Positions 1 through 8,308 of a DNA stretch of 14,298 bases are shown one piece after another. The position numbers and the translations under genes were made by a program. Numbering within the stretch: the stretch's first letter is position 1; the number at the start of each line of letters is the position of its first letter. The stretch comes from Brachionus koreanus (taxonomy: Eukaryota; Rotifera; Eurotatoria; Ploima; Brachionidae): NCBI GenBank assembly GCA_016987375.1, contig PJRA01000555.1, forward strand, positions 642,438-656,735. Reading direction: 5' to 3'. The notes beneath the pieces were generated by a model. It saw only the letters and a list, made by a program, of their open reading frames with translations. It was not told the DNA's origin and made no database searches.

Positions 1-173
1 AGAGACTTTGCACATCATTAGCAAACTTTGAATTTTTATGCAACTAAGTGTGTTGCAGTTTGTTTCGCTTACAGAACTAATTAAAAGCCTTCAGAATAAA
101 AGTTATTAGCTTTTTTAGCATTAATTTTTGTTCTATTTTTTTATTTTGTACCAAATTTCACAAAACCTGAGAG

Positions 174-362
174 AAAAAGAGCTAACACATTCCTCACATG
201 AAGCTTAAGAACAATCCTAAAAATACACTGACCTGATACACTAACAAATGACGAACTATTTTAAAGAACAAATTTGGCATCAAAGACTATGAAGGAATGA
301 CTTGGAAGGCAAGAATCGTGAAAGATCTCACTAAAATGGGTATTACATGGAGTGAAAAAAGT
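174..362 (+). pseudogene. Non-LTR retrotransposon relic, C-terminal end of the polyprotein
   Basis: One reading frame running from about 174 through 362 reads as the extreme C-terminal part of a LINE-type reverse transcriptase polyprotein. It is interrupted by TAA at 183, TGA at 234 and TGA at 249. Visible pieces are HIPHMK near 186 (family form GH-LRM), NNPKNTLT near 210, and MTWKARIVKDLTKMGITWSE from 297. The last piece fits the TWRR...KDL...MG-TW signature found downstream of the RT domain in a non-LTR family common in molluscs, flatworms and other invertebrates. The TGA at 234 sits where that family usually has a Trp codon, so a single substitution could explain it. Downstream, the expected DR--WR segment is no longer recognisable. 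The family call is from memory of the motif. The reading frame and stops are seen directly. The ATG at 297 is not a real start. Confidence 0.6.
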
Positions 363-1002
363 ACAATCTATCCTTTATTTTTTAGATATATTTTCAAAAA
401 AAAATTTATTTTTTTAAACAAAATAGAAAATCTTAATTTAAAAGGAGAATATTTTGAAAGTACTTTTAATGTTGGCAACCTGAAAATTTAACTTTACTGA
501 ATAACAATTAGTGCGATTAAAAAAATTTAAAATTTTAACTTTAGACTGTTCATTTTTTTAGTAATGATAACTATTGATAATTATTTATTACATTTTATTC
601 TTTAGATCGCTTATTAGGTGTTCATTCAAATAAACAAATATCTAGTGAAAATTTTACTCTAAATGCTTTCAATGTAACGAATGCTGTTGGAATAGCCCTA
701 ATTATAATGTCATTTAAGATTATAATTACAAAAATCAATAAAGATTTTTTAAATTTTGTGCATAAAACAACAATAAAAAAAAGTTTTTAGAAAATTTCTA
801 TTTTTAGTAACATGAAAGATTTTGTGAAAATGTTTATTTTTTTCTTTCTTAAATAGATCAAATAACAAACAAAAGAGCATTTCTACTTGAGCATGGCATT
901 TAATTCGATATTACTTACAAAAAATTTAGCTTCTCTTTAAAAAAAAAATCTGAATTTGTTTAAAATTTTGAGCTTTATTTAAAGAAGCATTGAGTGATGC
1001 GA

Positions 1003-1020
1003 CCGATCGTCATCGATCGG
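1003..1020. repeat. Perfect short hairpin, 7-bp arms
   Basis: CCGATCG (1003-1009) is followed by the loop TCAT and then its exact complement CGATCGG (1014-1020). The arms are 5/7 G+C in surroundings that are mostly A+T, so the hairpin stands out. No flanking coding sequence or terminator function can be assigned. It may be the centre of a decayed palindromic element. Confidence 0.5.
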
Positions 1021-1177
1021 AATTTTAAATTAAAAATTCGAGATTGAAAAATTTAGGAAATAAAAAATTTACTTTTAATTGAGCAAGATGATTTGATTTT
1101 TGAACTAGTATTCGTTAAGAATAATAAAAAAATAGAAAGAAACAGTTGAGATAATTAGTTCCGGATAAAATCAAGAT

Positions 1178-1209
1178 GCGCGATGACGTACATCTGTTCG
1201 TCATGGCGC
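1178..1209. repeat. GC-rich inverted repeat, 11-bp arms (10/11)
   Basis: GCGCGATGACG (1178-1188) pairs with CGTCATGGCGC (1199-1209), with one mismatch, around a 10-nt loop. It contains TGACGTA, a CRE-like string. It is one of the few CpG-rich spots in the left half of the window. It could be the core of a degenerate foldback element or a regulatory site, and the sequence does not distinguish between these. Confidence 0.45.
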
Positions 1210-2277
1210 CATTTTTCTTTAAACTAAAAGTTAAAAACGACGTCAAAGCACTAAAAAGAAAAAGAAAATATACTAGTACGTGGGTGCCTTATAAAACGGA
1301 AATTAATATTAAATATATTTAAATTAGCATAAATTAAGCAGAATATTGGGCTGAATTATGGAAGGAGTTGGCGGAAAATGATTCATAAATATTGGAAATA
1401 TAACCCTAATTTAACTGTTTATAATAAAAATAATTTTTTTTTTTATCTGCTTTTTATTTATTTTTTTAATTAACTAAATTTGATGGGAATATTTGTTCTT
1501 TGCACAAGTCAATCACAAATTTTGACATTTTGATTGTCTTAGGAGCGAACAAAATTCATTAATTATGAATAATATGCACAAAGAATTACTCTGTTTGATT
1601 TGTTTTTTATCCTATATTAAATTTGATTTTTAATATTGAATTTTAACTTAATCAAGTTTTTGTTGATAATCACAATTTCAAGGTTAATTAGCAGACTAGT
1701 ATTCCTGTTTCAGACTAAACTTTTTTGCCTCACTAATAGGCTTGTTTCGGAGTACCAAAGAGGCTTCTATTCAAGATTTTTACGAATATCCTACTCGCAT
1801 ATGTAGCTGCTACTTAATTATACAAAAAATTTTTGACTCTCAAGATCATTTCCATATTTTTCTTATTTTCACAACTCCTTGAATAGCATAACTAAACAAT
1901 TCTTTGCTTATTATTTTTGTTTCTCATTTATTAAATGAAAAAACTTTATCTCAAATTTAATATATTTTAAAACTGCTTTAGAAGAAAACTAAGACAATTT
2001 TTGTGTCTGCAATAAAGTGATTTTCATTTTAATTTTAATTGCCGAATCTGGTGTAATTTTCTGAGTTAAATGAATTAATAAGTAAACATAGGTTTAAGCT
2101 TTTCAAATAGAATAAACTTAATTCTCTGGATATTCTAAGCCCGTCTTTTATAATTTATAGCAATAAAGATCTAATCATAATCCCATTGAGGCAAGTGAAT
2201 TTTTAATTTTAAAAGTAAATTTGAAGAATTTTTTTCAATTTTTTTATAAGATATTTTATTATTAAAAAAACGTGAAA

Positions 2278-2391
2278 ATGCTTGGTGCTGCTAGTGTTAA
2301 ACATGCATTAGATTACACAACTTTTACAGAGTTTTTATTCAAGTTAGAGTATTGCTTGCAGAAGCATTTTTGCACAATTAAGAAAAATTAA
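2278..2391 (+). other. Small ORF of 37 codons, unrecognised
   Basis: An ATG at 2278 opens 37 codons ending in TAA at 2389-2391. The peptide begins MLGAASVKHALDYTTF and has a more balanced composition than the surrounding low-complexity DNA. I do not recognise it. An ORF of this length is expected by chance many times in a window of this size, so it is more likely a relic or chance frame than a gene. Confidence 0.1.
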
Positions 2392-2941
2392 TATCGTTTT
2401 TCCATTTTTCACTATTTACTAATCTGGAAATATATTATATATGTTTCAATTCATTCGAAAGGCTAGTGCCAGACTCAAAGAGCCGAATGAACCCATTTAT
2501 TGATAAAAAAAAAGTAAAATAAATAAAAATATATATTAATTTGTTGTTATTAGTTTCTGTTTTTAATATTTAAAAGTATCCAAACTGTTTATATACTAAG
2601 TCTAAATTGGGGAAAATTTTACAAAAATTGGTAAAAATAAGGTTTATATTGTTACAAATTCACAGATTTTTGTACAAAAATTTTTATCTATATCTTCTTA
2701 ATTGTATTTTAATAAGCATTTTTAAAATCGCATGCGAATTGAAAAGAAGGTTTTTAGATCATTCTGAACTTCCCAATGGTAACGGCCATTAAATTATTAT
2801 TAATAAATAAAAAATAAATGATATCCTTACCGTATAGTAATTTTTGCACCCAAATTAAATTACACATTGACAAAAGTATTTGCTTTTCTAAAAAATCTGT
2901 GTATAAAATTAAAAATATGATTGATTGTTTATTCTCTTAGA

Positions 2942-3143
2942 AAATCATGCAAGTAGAGGATCGAGAGTTCAAAACCCACTTAGGGTGGAAAAGGTCTTCA
3001 AAATTTCTTACGCAGTACGACAAGAATGTTTAAATCCCTTTCATCATCATAAAAAAGGGGCTAGTTTAAAACTTTGTAAGAATTGGACTTTTTACCTCCG
3101 AGCCGCATATGCCCTCTTTTCAGCTTTGATAAAAAAAAAAAAA
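2942..3143 (+). repeat. SINE-like repeat, copy 1, with A-tail
   Basis: Positions 2942-3086 match 6052-6195 at roughly 85% by eye over about 145 nt, with small indels. A tRNA-like polymerase III B box is present at 2966-2976 (AGTTCAAAACC against GGTTCGANNCC). Beyond the shared core the copy continues to a run of 13 A at 3131-3143, compatible with a retroposed 3' tail. No A box is recognisable upstream, so the 5' half is missing or diverged. The 76-codon frame at 2925-3155 simply reads through the repeat and is not taken as a gene. Alternatively this is a fragment of a longer LINE-like element rather than a true SINE. Confidence 0.6.
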
Positions 3144-3159
3144 CACTCAATTTAAATTA

Positions 3160-4616
3160 CTTGCTAAAGTTAACTTTTAATGATGGAGTGTTAATAAGTA
3201 ATCAAAAATATTCCCTCAGATTCAGTTAGTTTGGATCCGTACTTCTAGAAATCGAAAAAAATTTTTCTATTAATATTTTTTATTTTATTTTTTTGTCATT
3301 GCCTAATATGACGTAAATTAATTAAAACAGTGTTAAAAAATTCAAATGGAGGAAGTCAATTGCTTTAATTTAGACTCAATACAAATATTTAATCTAGCTT
3401 TTTTCGATTATTGTTTTATTATTCAACAGTGTGGCACACCAAGAATTAAAAAAGACCTTCAGATCTACCAGACAAAATTCTCAAGAAAATGAATTTTTTT
3501 CACTGAAAACAAATATAGACACAATTCAAAGTCATTAAAAAATCGAAAATATCCATGATAGAGTCAATTGTGTGTTTATTAAATTTTTAAAATCAAGATG
3601 TGACCAAAAATTAATTGTCAAGGAAATAAGTGATTTTACTGCAAACCAAAACACACCGAAACTCTCCATATTTCAAACTCCTCTAGACACTTTATTTTAA
3701 ACAAATTTAAATATTTGATTTAACCTTATTTAATTAAATTATTTGTATTTATTATTCATTCTCTAAATTTTCCTAACAAGAGGGCTCGCAACTGCCCTCG
3801 ATTTCATATCCAAATTATTTTTAATCATATAAAACTGTTTAATATTTATTAGATTGAAACCATTTTTAATATTCATAAACAATCGAAAATTTTTTTTATT
3901 TTTAGATAAGTACTAATTTGTTGAAAAAAAAAAAGAAGAATTTTCAAACCTTGTCTAATTGCATTAAGTAGGATAGAATTTAAAAAAACAAGTGCGATGA
4001 ATACAGAATACTTGAAAATAATTGATTAGATATGCATTTAATTAATTAGAACATATTTTATTTTTTTATCTGATAATTATGCCATGAATTTTATTATTCG
4101 TTTAGGTATATTGATTGAAGCCATACATTGAGAAATAAATCTTAAGATTAGCTAGCTATCTTAAGTCAAAATGATTATATTTTAGAAAGAGAAATTTATT
4201 GAAAGATCTTCTAGTTTGTTTAGCCTGGCAAACAGAGATTTATCAACAAAATTCATGCCTAGTAACTCATACAAATAAACAATTCTACTCGAGTTCATAT
4301 ATTTGTATTTGAAAAAAAAAAGCAATAGCTATTTGAATATTAGGTATATTTATACAAATAAGGTATGTTAATGCTGATAAATAAAAAATTTTTTCTCCTA
4401 GTAGATTAAGAATATTTTTGTTTTGATTTTAGATCATTATTAATCTTAATGGCGTAAGCTATTTGTTATAATAATGTGGTTAATTTACAGAAAGATAAGA
4501 TAATTTATTGCTTTTTTTTTTAACTAGACATGATTAGTTTATTGAATAGAAAAGATTAGGAACAAAAAGAAAAAACATTTTAAGAGCTAAGCCTTGCTTT
4601 TCATTCGATTTTGTGA
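3160..4616. other. A+T-rich stretch without recognisable gene
   Basis: No homology-bearing reading frame was found on either strand. There is a 6-bp GC-rich hairpin at 3780-3799 (GAGGGC / GCCCTC, 8-nt loop) and a near-palindrome at 4141-4165 (listed separately). The 62-codon minus-strand ORF at 4534-4722 has no recognisable domain and overlaps the plus-strand ORF at 4617. I treat it as chance. Confidence 0.5.
4141..4165. repeat. 25-bp imperfect palindrome
   Basis: CTTAAGA (4141-4147) and TCTTAAG (4159-4165) are exact complements. The interior TAGCTAGCTA (4149-4158) is itself a perfect palindrome. Only the T at 4148 is unpaired, giving 12-bp arms with a one-base bulge and essentially no loop. 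No function is evident. Confidence 0.5.
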
Positions 4617-5036
4617 ATGATAATTTCATTTTTGAATAGGAATAATTTAATTTTCTATATTTTGTTAGTTGTGGTAATTCAGCTTTTTCCTCTTCTCCAT
4701 TGGTTTCAACAAAGGATGTCATGTCTTGGCTTTCAGACCGATATTAATAAGGATATTGCATATGTTGACACAAACTGGGTTTGGAATAGAAATTCTTCTA
4801 AATTATTCGAGCATTATATTAAGTGTTTTGTTTTGACTTTATCAATTCTTAATCAATTATCATACTTGTTGTTGTTTTATGTATTTTATAAATGTAAATG
4901 TATCAGTATCAGTACCAGTAGTAGTAGTAGTAGTAGAAGTGAGTGTGTAACCGACATGCAAAACTGTTACATATATTTTTATTTTCGTTTCATCTATTTC
5001 ATATTATCATTTGTTTTTGTTTATTTGAATAATTAA
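4617..5036 (+). other. 139-codon ORF, hydrophobic, unrecognised; doubtful gene
   Basis: This is the longest open frame outside the syntrophin exon. The predicted peptide has three hydrophobic stretches, about residues 11-30 (LIFYILLVVVIQLFPLLHWF), 70-92 and 117-137. They are separated by a polar loop with an NSS sequon (residues 59-61) and by a Ser run encoded by an AGT microsatellite. I recognise no family. For: with about 75% A+T a random frame this long is unlikely. Against: the strand is T-rich, which both suppresses TAA/TAG/TGA and automatically yields Phe/Leu/Ile/Tyr-rich pseudo-membrane segments. There is no codon-composition shift relative to the flanks, and there is no clear promoter, splice or polyadenylation context. 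Most likely it is a compositional artefact, less likely an exon of a fast-evolving membrane protein. Confidence 0.15.
4917..4936 (+). repeat. AGT trinucleotide microsatellite
   Basis: There are about 6.7 units of AGT, preceded by degenerate CAGTATCAGTACC units. In the 139-codon frame this encodes a short serine run. Confidence 0.85.
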
Positions 5037-5156
5037 GATAAAGTACAAATATTCTTTTTTTGTTGTTTAAGCAATGTCAATTGTAAAAAGAAAAAGTAGT
5101 TGAAAAAAGGAGAAAAAAATTTCTCAGACCTTATGACAATAGTAGATTCTAAACTA

Positions 5157-5277
5157 CCGTATTTCATCAAATAAACAATTTTTTCTTCTATTAGAAAAAA
5201 GAAAATACATGCTTTACATGACAAGCGACTAGTGAATTTTCTTTTATTTTTGCTTACTTATATTTGATGAAATACGC
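5157..5277. mobile_element. 121-bp MITE with TA target duplication
   Basis: The left terminus CCGTATTTCATCAAATA (5157-5173) and right terminus TATTTGATGAAATACGC (5261-5277) are inverted repeats matching at 16 of 17 positions. The single mismatch is at the second base from the left side. Immediately outside both ends lies TA (5155-5156 and 5278-5279), the target duplication expected for Tc1/mariner/pogo-superfamily insertion. The interior has no coding capacity and a partly self-complementary A/T-rich core (AAAAAAGAAAATAC-like against TTTTCTTTTATTTTT-like). This is therefore a non-autonomous element dependent on a transposase encoded elsewhere. The small minus-strand ORF at 5033-5224 runs through it and is not a gene. 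Superfamily assignment is inferred from the TA duplication only. Confidence 0.75.
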
Positions 5278-5380
5278 TAATTTGTAAATGTCTTTTACTG
5301 TTTTTATTTCTTTAATAAAAAAAATAGAAACTTATTTGTTTAATCGATTAGATTAAAGGACTTTAGGACATTAAATCTCC

Positions 5381-5396
5381 AAGTCCGATCGGACTT
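5381..5396. repeat. 16-bp perfect palindrome
   Basis: AAGTCCGATCGGACTT reads identically on both strands. By composition such a GC-rich perfect palindrome is not expected in most windows of this size. It lies about 100 bp to the right of the MITE, but no coding or terminator context explains it. Confidence 0.6.
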
Positions 5397-5588
5397 ATTC
5401 TCTAAATATTAATCAATTAAATTAAATATACAAGAAACCTGAGCTAAAATATTTGCTTTGGGAAAATTAGCATAGCCATTAAACAATAAGTGTGGTTAGA
5501 TCATTTTTATTATTTATTTAAATAGCTTTAGGGAATACCCAGAATGCAGCTCAGAATGGATCACAGTCCTTCTTATCAGCCTAGCGAT

Positions 5589-5692
5589 TGAATAAAAACA
5601 TACAAAATTAATAAAGATAAATGACTAAGAATAAAAAAATGAAAATAAAAAAAATAAAAATTAAAGCATTTTAAATATATATATATATATAT
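5589..5692 (+). repeat. A-rich tract followed by (AT)9 microsatellite
   Basis: About 85 nt of A-rich (AATAAA)n-like low-complexity sequence leads into a clean AT dinucleotide array at 5675-5692. The tract follows a slightly GC-richer segment (5526-5585), so it may be the tail of an unidentified retroposon. The 68-codon ORF beginning at 5697 just downstream has no recognisable feature and is not called. Confidence 0.6.
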
Positions 5693-6051
5693 TCATGTGA
5701 TAAATATATTAGTAAATGGTTTGGTTAATTTCTCTAAAGCAAAAACTATACTTTTTTACTTTTTCCTCCTAAATTTTTTTAGTATTTATAGCTCTCAATA
5801 TTGTGCACCTAAATATGTTCAAAAAAGTGACAATACCTTTAAAAATTTTAGCTTTTTAAACGACAAAATAATTAAAAGCTTTTATGTGTTATGGGTTACT
5901 TAAAAAAAATATTTTTTTTACATCAATAAAAAATTTTAAACTATTTAACTTAATTAAACATATAAATAGTGGATTTGACTTAGGGTCCAAACAACTTTTG
6001 TCCAATTAATATGACAAGTTGTCTGGGAAAGTTTCTGGAATAGTTTGTGTG

Positions 6052-6195
6052 TAAGTCATACAAGTAGATGATCGAGAGTTCAAAACCCACTGAGGGTGGA
6101 AAAGGTCTCCTAAATTTCTTTGCAGTACGACAAGAATGTTTAAATCTCTTTCATAATAAAAAAAGGATGCTAGTTTAAAAATTTTGTAATAATTG
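6052..6195 (+). repeat. SINE-like repeat, copy 2
   Basis: This is the counterpart of the repeat at 2942-3086. The order and spacing of the blocks are the same, including AAGTAGA, ATCGAGAGTTCAAAACCCAC, GAGGGTGGAAAAGGTC, GCAGTACGACAAGAATG and CTAGTTTAAAA. The B-box-like string is at 6077-6087. Upstream, TGGAATAGTTTG (6037-6048) could be a degenerate A box at a tRNA-like distance, but the match is weak. Similarity may continue past 6195 after a roughly 40-nt gap in copy 1 (shared TTTTACCT). A reverse-transcriptase relic starts at about 6254, so the downstream boundary is uncertain. Confidence 0.6.
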
Positions 6196-6253
6196 CGGTG
6201 TTGATGATCAGCTCAATGCAGTTATCTGTGTGTCAGATTTTACCTAATGCTTA

Positions 6254-6480
6254 AAAAGATACTGGAATAGGAGATTTGCGCTACGAATATAAAAGCAATT
6301 ATAGAAGCAGGATTTAAACAAGGGTTCACTTCATTTTATTTATTTTCATAAATGACATACCTAAAATAAAAAAAAAAAAAGCTTTAATCTTTTTCTAGAT
6401 GATGTGTCTACTTGTTTTTATTTTTAATTAGAAAGCAAAGATGAACAAACTTTCAACTTAAATACTTCTTCAATCATTAT
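6254..6480 (+). pseudogene. Jockey-like reverse transcriptase relic
   Basis: Scattered but ordered RT motifs are readable on the + strand. RYWNRRFALRI is at 6257-6289 (the NR-F-LRI segment before motif 4). NKGS follows near 6315. FILFIFINDIPKI at 6330-6368 is the SP-LF-I-INDIP motif. LFLDDVSTC at 6389-6415 is the F-DD catalytic block, with Ala replaced by Leu. The three parts lie in different frames, the last shift falling in an A run at 6368-6380. Stops interrupt them (TAA at 6290, TAG further on). No endonuclease or C-terminal region is recognisable. The order and spacing of the motifs support the call more than any single one does. It begins just after the SINE-like copy. Confidence 0.55.
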
Positions 6481-6660
6481 GTCACACGAGGCCTTTAATA
6501 AACTTTTTGAATAGAGTGAAAGAAATGTCAGGATTGGACTAAGTGATTCTGTTTGAATTATTATCAAACTGGTTGAACAATATTAAGAATGTTTTGAATC
6601 AGGATATATCAAATATCCTATTCAATAGTGTGTAATTATTTCCTATTTTTTTATTTGTAT

Positions 6661-7030
6661 TACAGTACCGAGCTATAGCTCCTTCAGATTAAAAAAGAAA
6701 AATAAAATGAATAAAATAAAAATAAATAAGATAAAATAAATTTTAAAAAAAATAAGTAGAAGTGTAATTAAAATAAAATAAAATAGTTTAAAATAAAGGA
6801 AAATTAAAATTAGCTTTATTGAAATAGAGAGTTACAGATACATATTTTTAAATGTTTGTTTGTTCAGGGAAAAAAAAAGAAATAGTTAGGTAGGAATTAC
6901 ACAGTGGAGTCGGGTATTCGATATATCCTTACAATTTAAGATTCATATAAATAATAAGTAGGTGATAGAGAACAAAAATTAATAGAAACTGCTAAATAAT
7001 TCATTAATAAAATGTCTTCTAATTTCAAAA
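6661..7030 (+). repeat. Diverged interspersed repeat, copy A
   Basis: The segment shares ordered blocks with 7924-8250. One is a head ending in AGCTC-TTCAG followed by an A-rich tract. Another is ACA-TGGAGTCGG (6901-6912), followed by a TAT-rich string. The others are CAATTTAAG near 6932 and AATGTCT near 7011. The A-rich tract here (about 6690-6790) is an (AATAAA)n-like low-complexity run. Overall identity is low, and the spacing differs by about 50 nt between copies. This suggests an old non-coding element of unknown class. Confidence 0.35.
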
Positions 7031-7923
7031 CATGACGTTAATGATATTTAATTGGAAAGGAAAATTTTGATGTCATACTATTTGACGTGAGATAAACTAA
7101 ACCATAATAAACTTAATTTTAGCTAGTGTTTAGGTCTTGTTGAGAAAAAGTTAAATGGTTTTTAACCTAATATCATTAGAGATTACACTATGATTACAAA
7201 AAAATAGTTTCTTGTCTAAATAGTTACTTGAAAACAAAGAATCAAAATGAACAAAATTAGTTGGATATTCCAGCTACTAGTATGAATGAAAATCCAAGCT
7301 AAATGTCCCTGTGGAACAAAGTTTTAAAAGACATAAAATAATTCCTAAAAAAAAAACACTGATTGAATTAACCTTTTTTGATTTTAAATGCATTCAATAA
7401 TAGCGTTTGTCGTAGATTTCAAAAAGAAAAAACACGCCATTGCCTCTAATTTTTAATTTTCTTATTTTTTTTCTATAATCAAATGTTCAATTATTCCAGT
7501 ATTTAATATAATTATTAAATAGGATTATTTGTGCCTATTGATGCAGGCTGATTAGCTTATAATTTCCAATTTTAGACAAACAAACTCGCTACACTTTATT
7601 TGAATAAAAATGTATTGACTTAACACATTTACATTATCGATTATTCATACTTGAAAATAAAAACGGTCTCCAGGGCTTTAATTTAATTATAGAAATTATC
7701 CAAATTTCGGCTTTGTTGCTAAACAAAAGGTGTAAATTTTAACAGCTAATAAATATTAGTCTCAAGTAAATTGGAATTATGAAAAGAAAACAATAATTTT
7801 TTTTTTGTTATTTGGTCAAGGAAACAAATTGAAAATAAACAAGCCTTTTATATGGCAAATTTTATAATTCATTTAGTACAGCACAAGAAATTTAATTAAT
7901 AAATAACCTTTTTTTTTAATTGT
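7031..7923. other. A+T-rich stretch without recognisable gene
   Basis: No reading frame with recognisable homology and no structured repeat was seen between the two diverged repeat copies. Long A/T runs dominate. Confidence 0.5.
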
Positions 7924-8250
7924 GTAGCTGGTCGAACCAAAGCTCTTTCAGAAAAAATCAAAAAGCTTTAAATTATATAAAAAAGAAAAAAAAAATGTTT
8001 AAAAATAAGATAGTATCGTTAAAAAATTTAAAAATAAGTTCAAAAATTAAATAAAACTGGAATTTGAATAAGTGGATATAGTTGATCAATAATAAGATAA
8101 TAACCGTACAATGGAGTCGGATATGTTATATGTCTAGATTCAAAGATAACCTGATAGAAGATTATCAATTTAAGTCACATAAATTAAGGATCGATGGAAA
8201 CTAATTGATTAATTAGAAAAACAAAACCGAAATGTCTAAAAATTTTTAAG
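7924..8250 (+). repeat. Diverged interspersed repeat, copy B
   Basis: This is the counterpart of 6661-7030. The head is AAGCTCTTTCAG (7940-7951) plus an A-rich tract. It is followed by ACAATGGAGTCGG (8108-8120), CAATTTAAG near 8166 and AATGTCT near 8231. Same-strand orientation and shared block order argue for common descent. Low overall identity leaves chance similarity of A/T-rich DNA possible outside these blocks. Confidence 0.35.
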
Positions 8251-8308
8251 AATAGTCTTTGTTCACATCATTTTATGATTAAAACGATTTATATTAATCT
8301 TAAATTGA

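Larger units (their letters stand above)
363..2941. other. A+T-rich gene-poor stretch
   Basis: No convincing gene is seen on either strand. The stretch has long A and T runs, an ATG-less open frame of about 70 codons at 581-790 that I do not recognise, two GC-rich hairpins (listed separately) and a 37-residue ORF at 2278. Around 2461-2520 a short moderately GC-rich piece is followed by an A-rich tract. That is the look of a retroposon 3' end, but nothing identifies its family. Confidence 0.5.

Noticed and set aside
581..790. 70-codon ATG-less open frame preceded by an acceptor-like TTCTTTAG
   Set aside because: No recognisable protein content. Open frames of this length and TTTAG strings are both expected here by chance.
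2607..2792. 61-codon plus-strand ORF
   Set aside because: Low-complexity A/T-derived composition, no recognisable domain, and a length expected by chance.
2955..2985. Possible tRNA gene
   Set aside because: Only a B-box-like string is present. The T stem pairs poorly, and no acceptor or anticodon arm can be folded.
2925..3155. 76-codon plus-strand ORF
   Set aside because: It reads straight through the SINE-like repeat. The other copy (6052-6195) does not keep the frame, so it is not coding.
5033..5224. 63-codon minus-strand ORF
   Set aside because: It runs into the MITE terminus and core; Phe/Lys-rich from T/A runs.
5697..5903. 68-codon plus-strand ORF
   Set aside because: Starts right after an AT microsatellite, has no recognisable motif and is within chance length.
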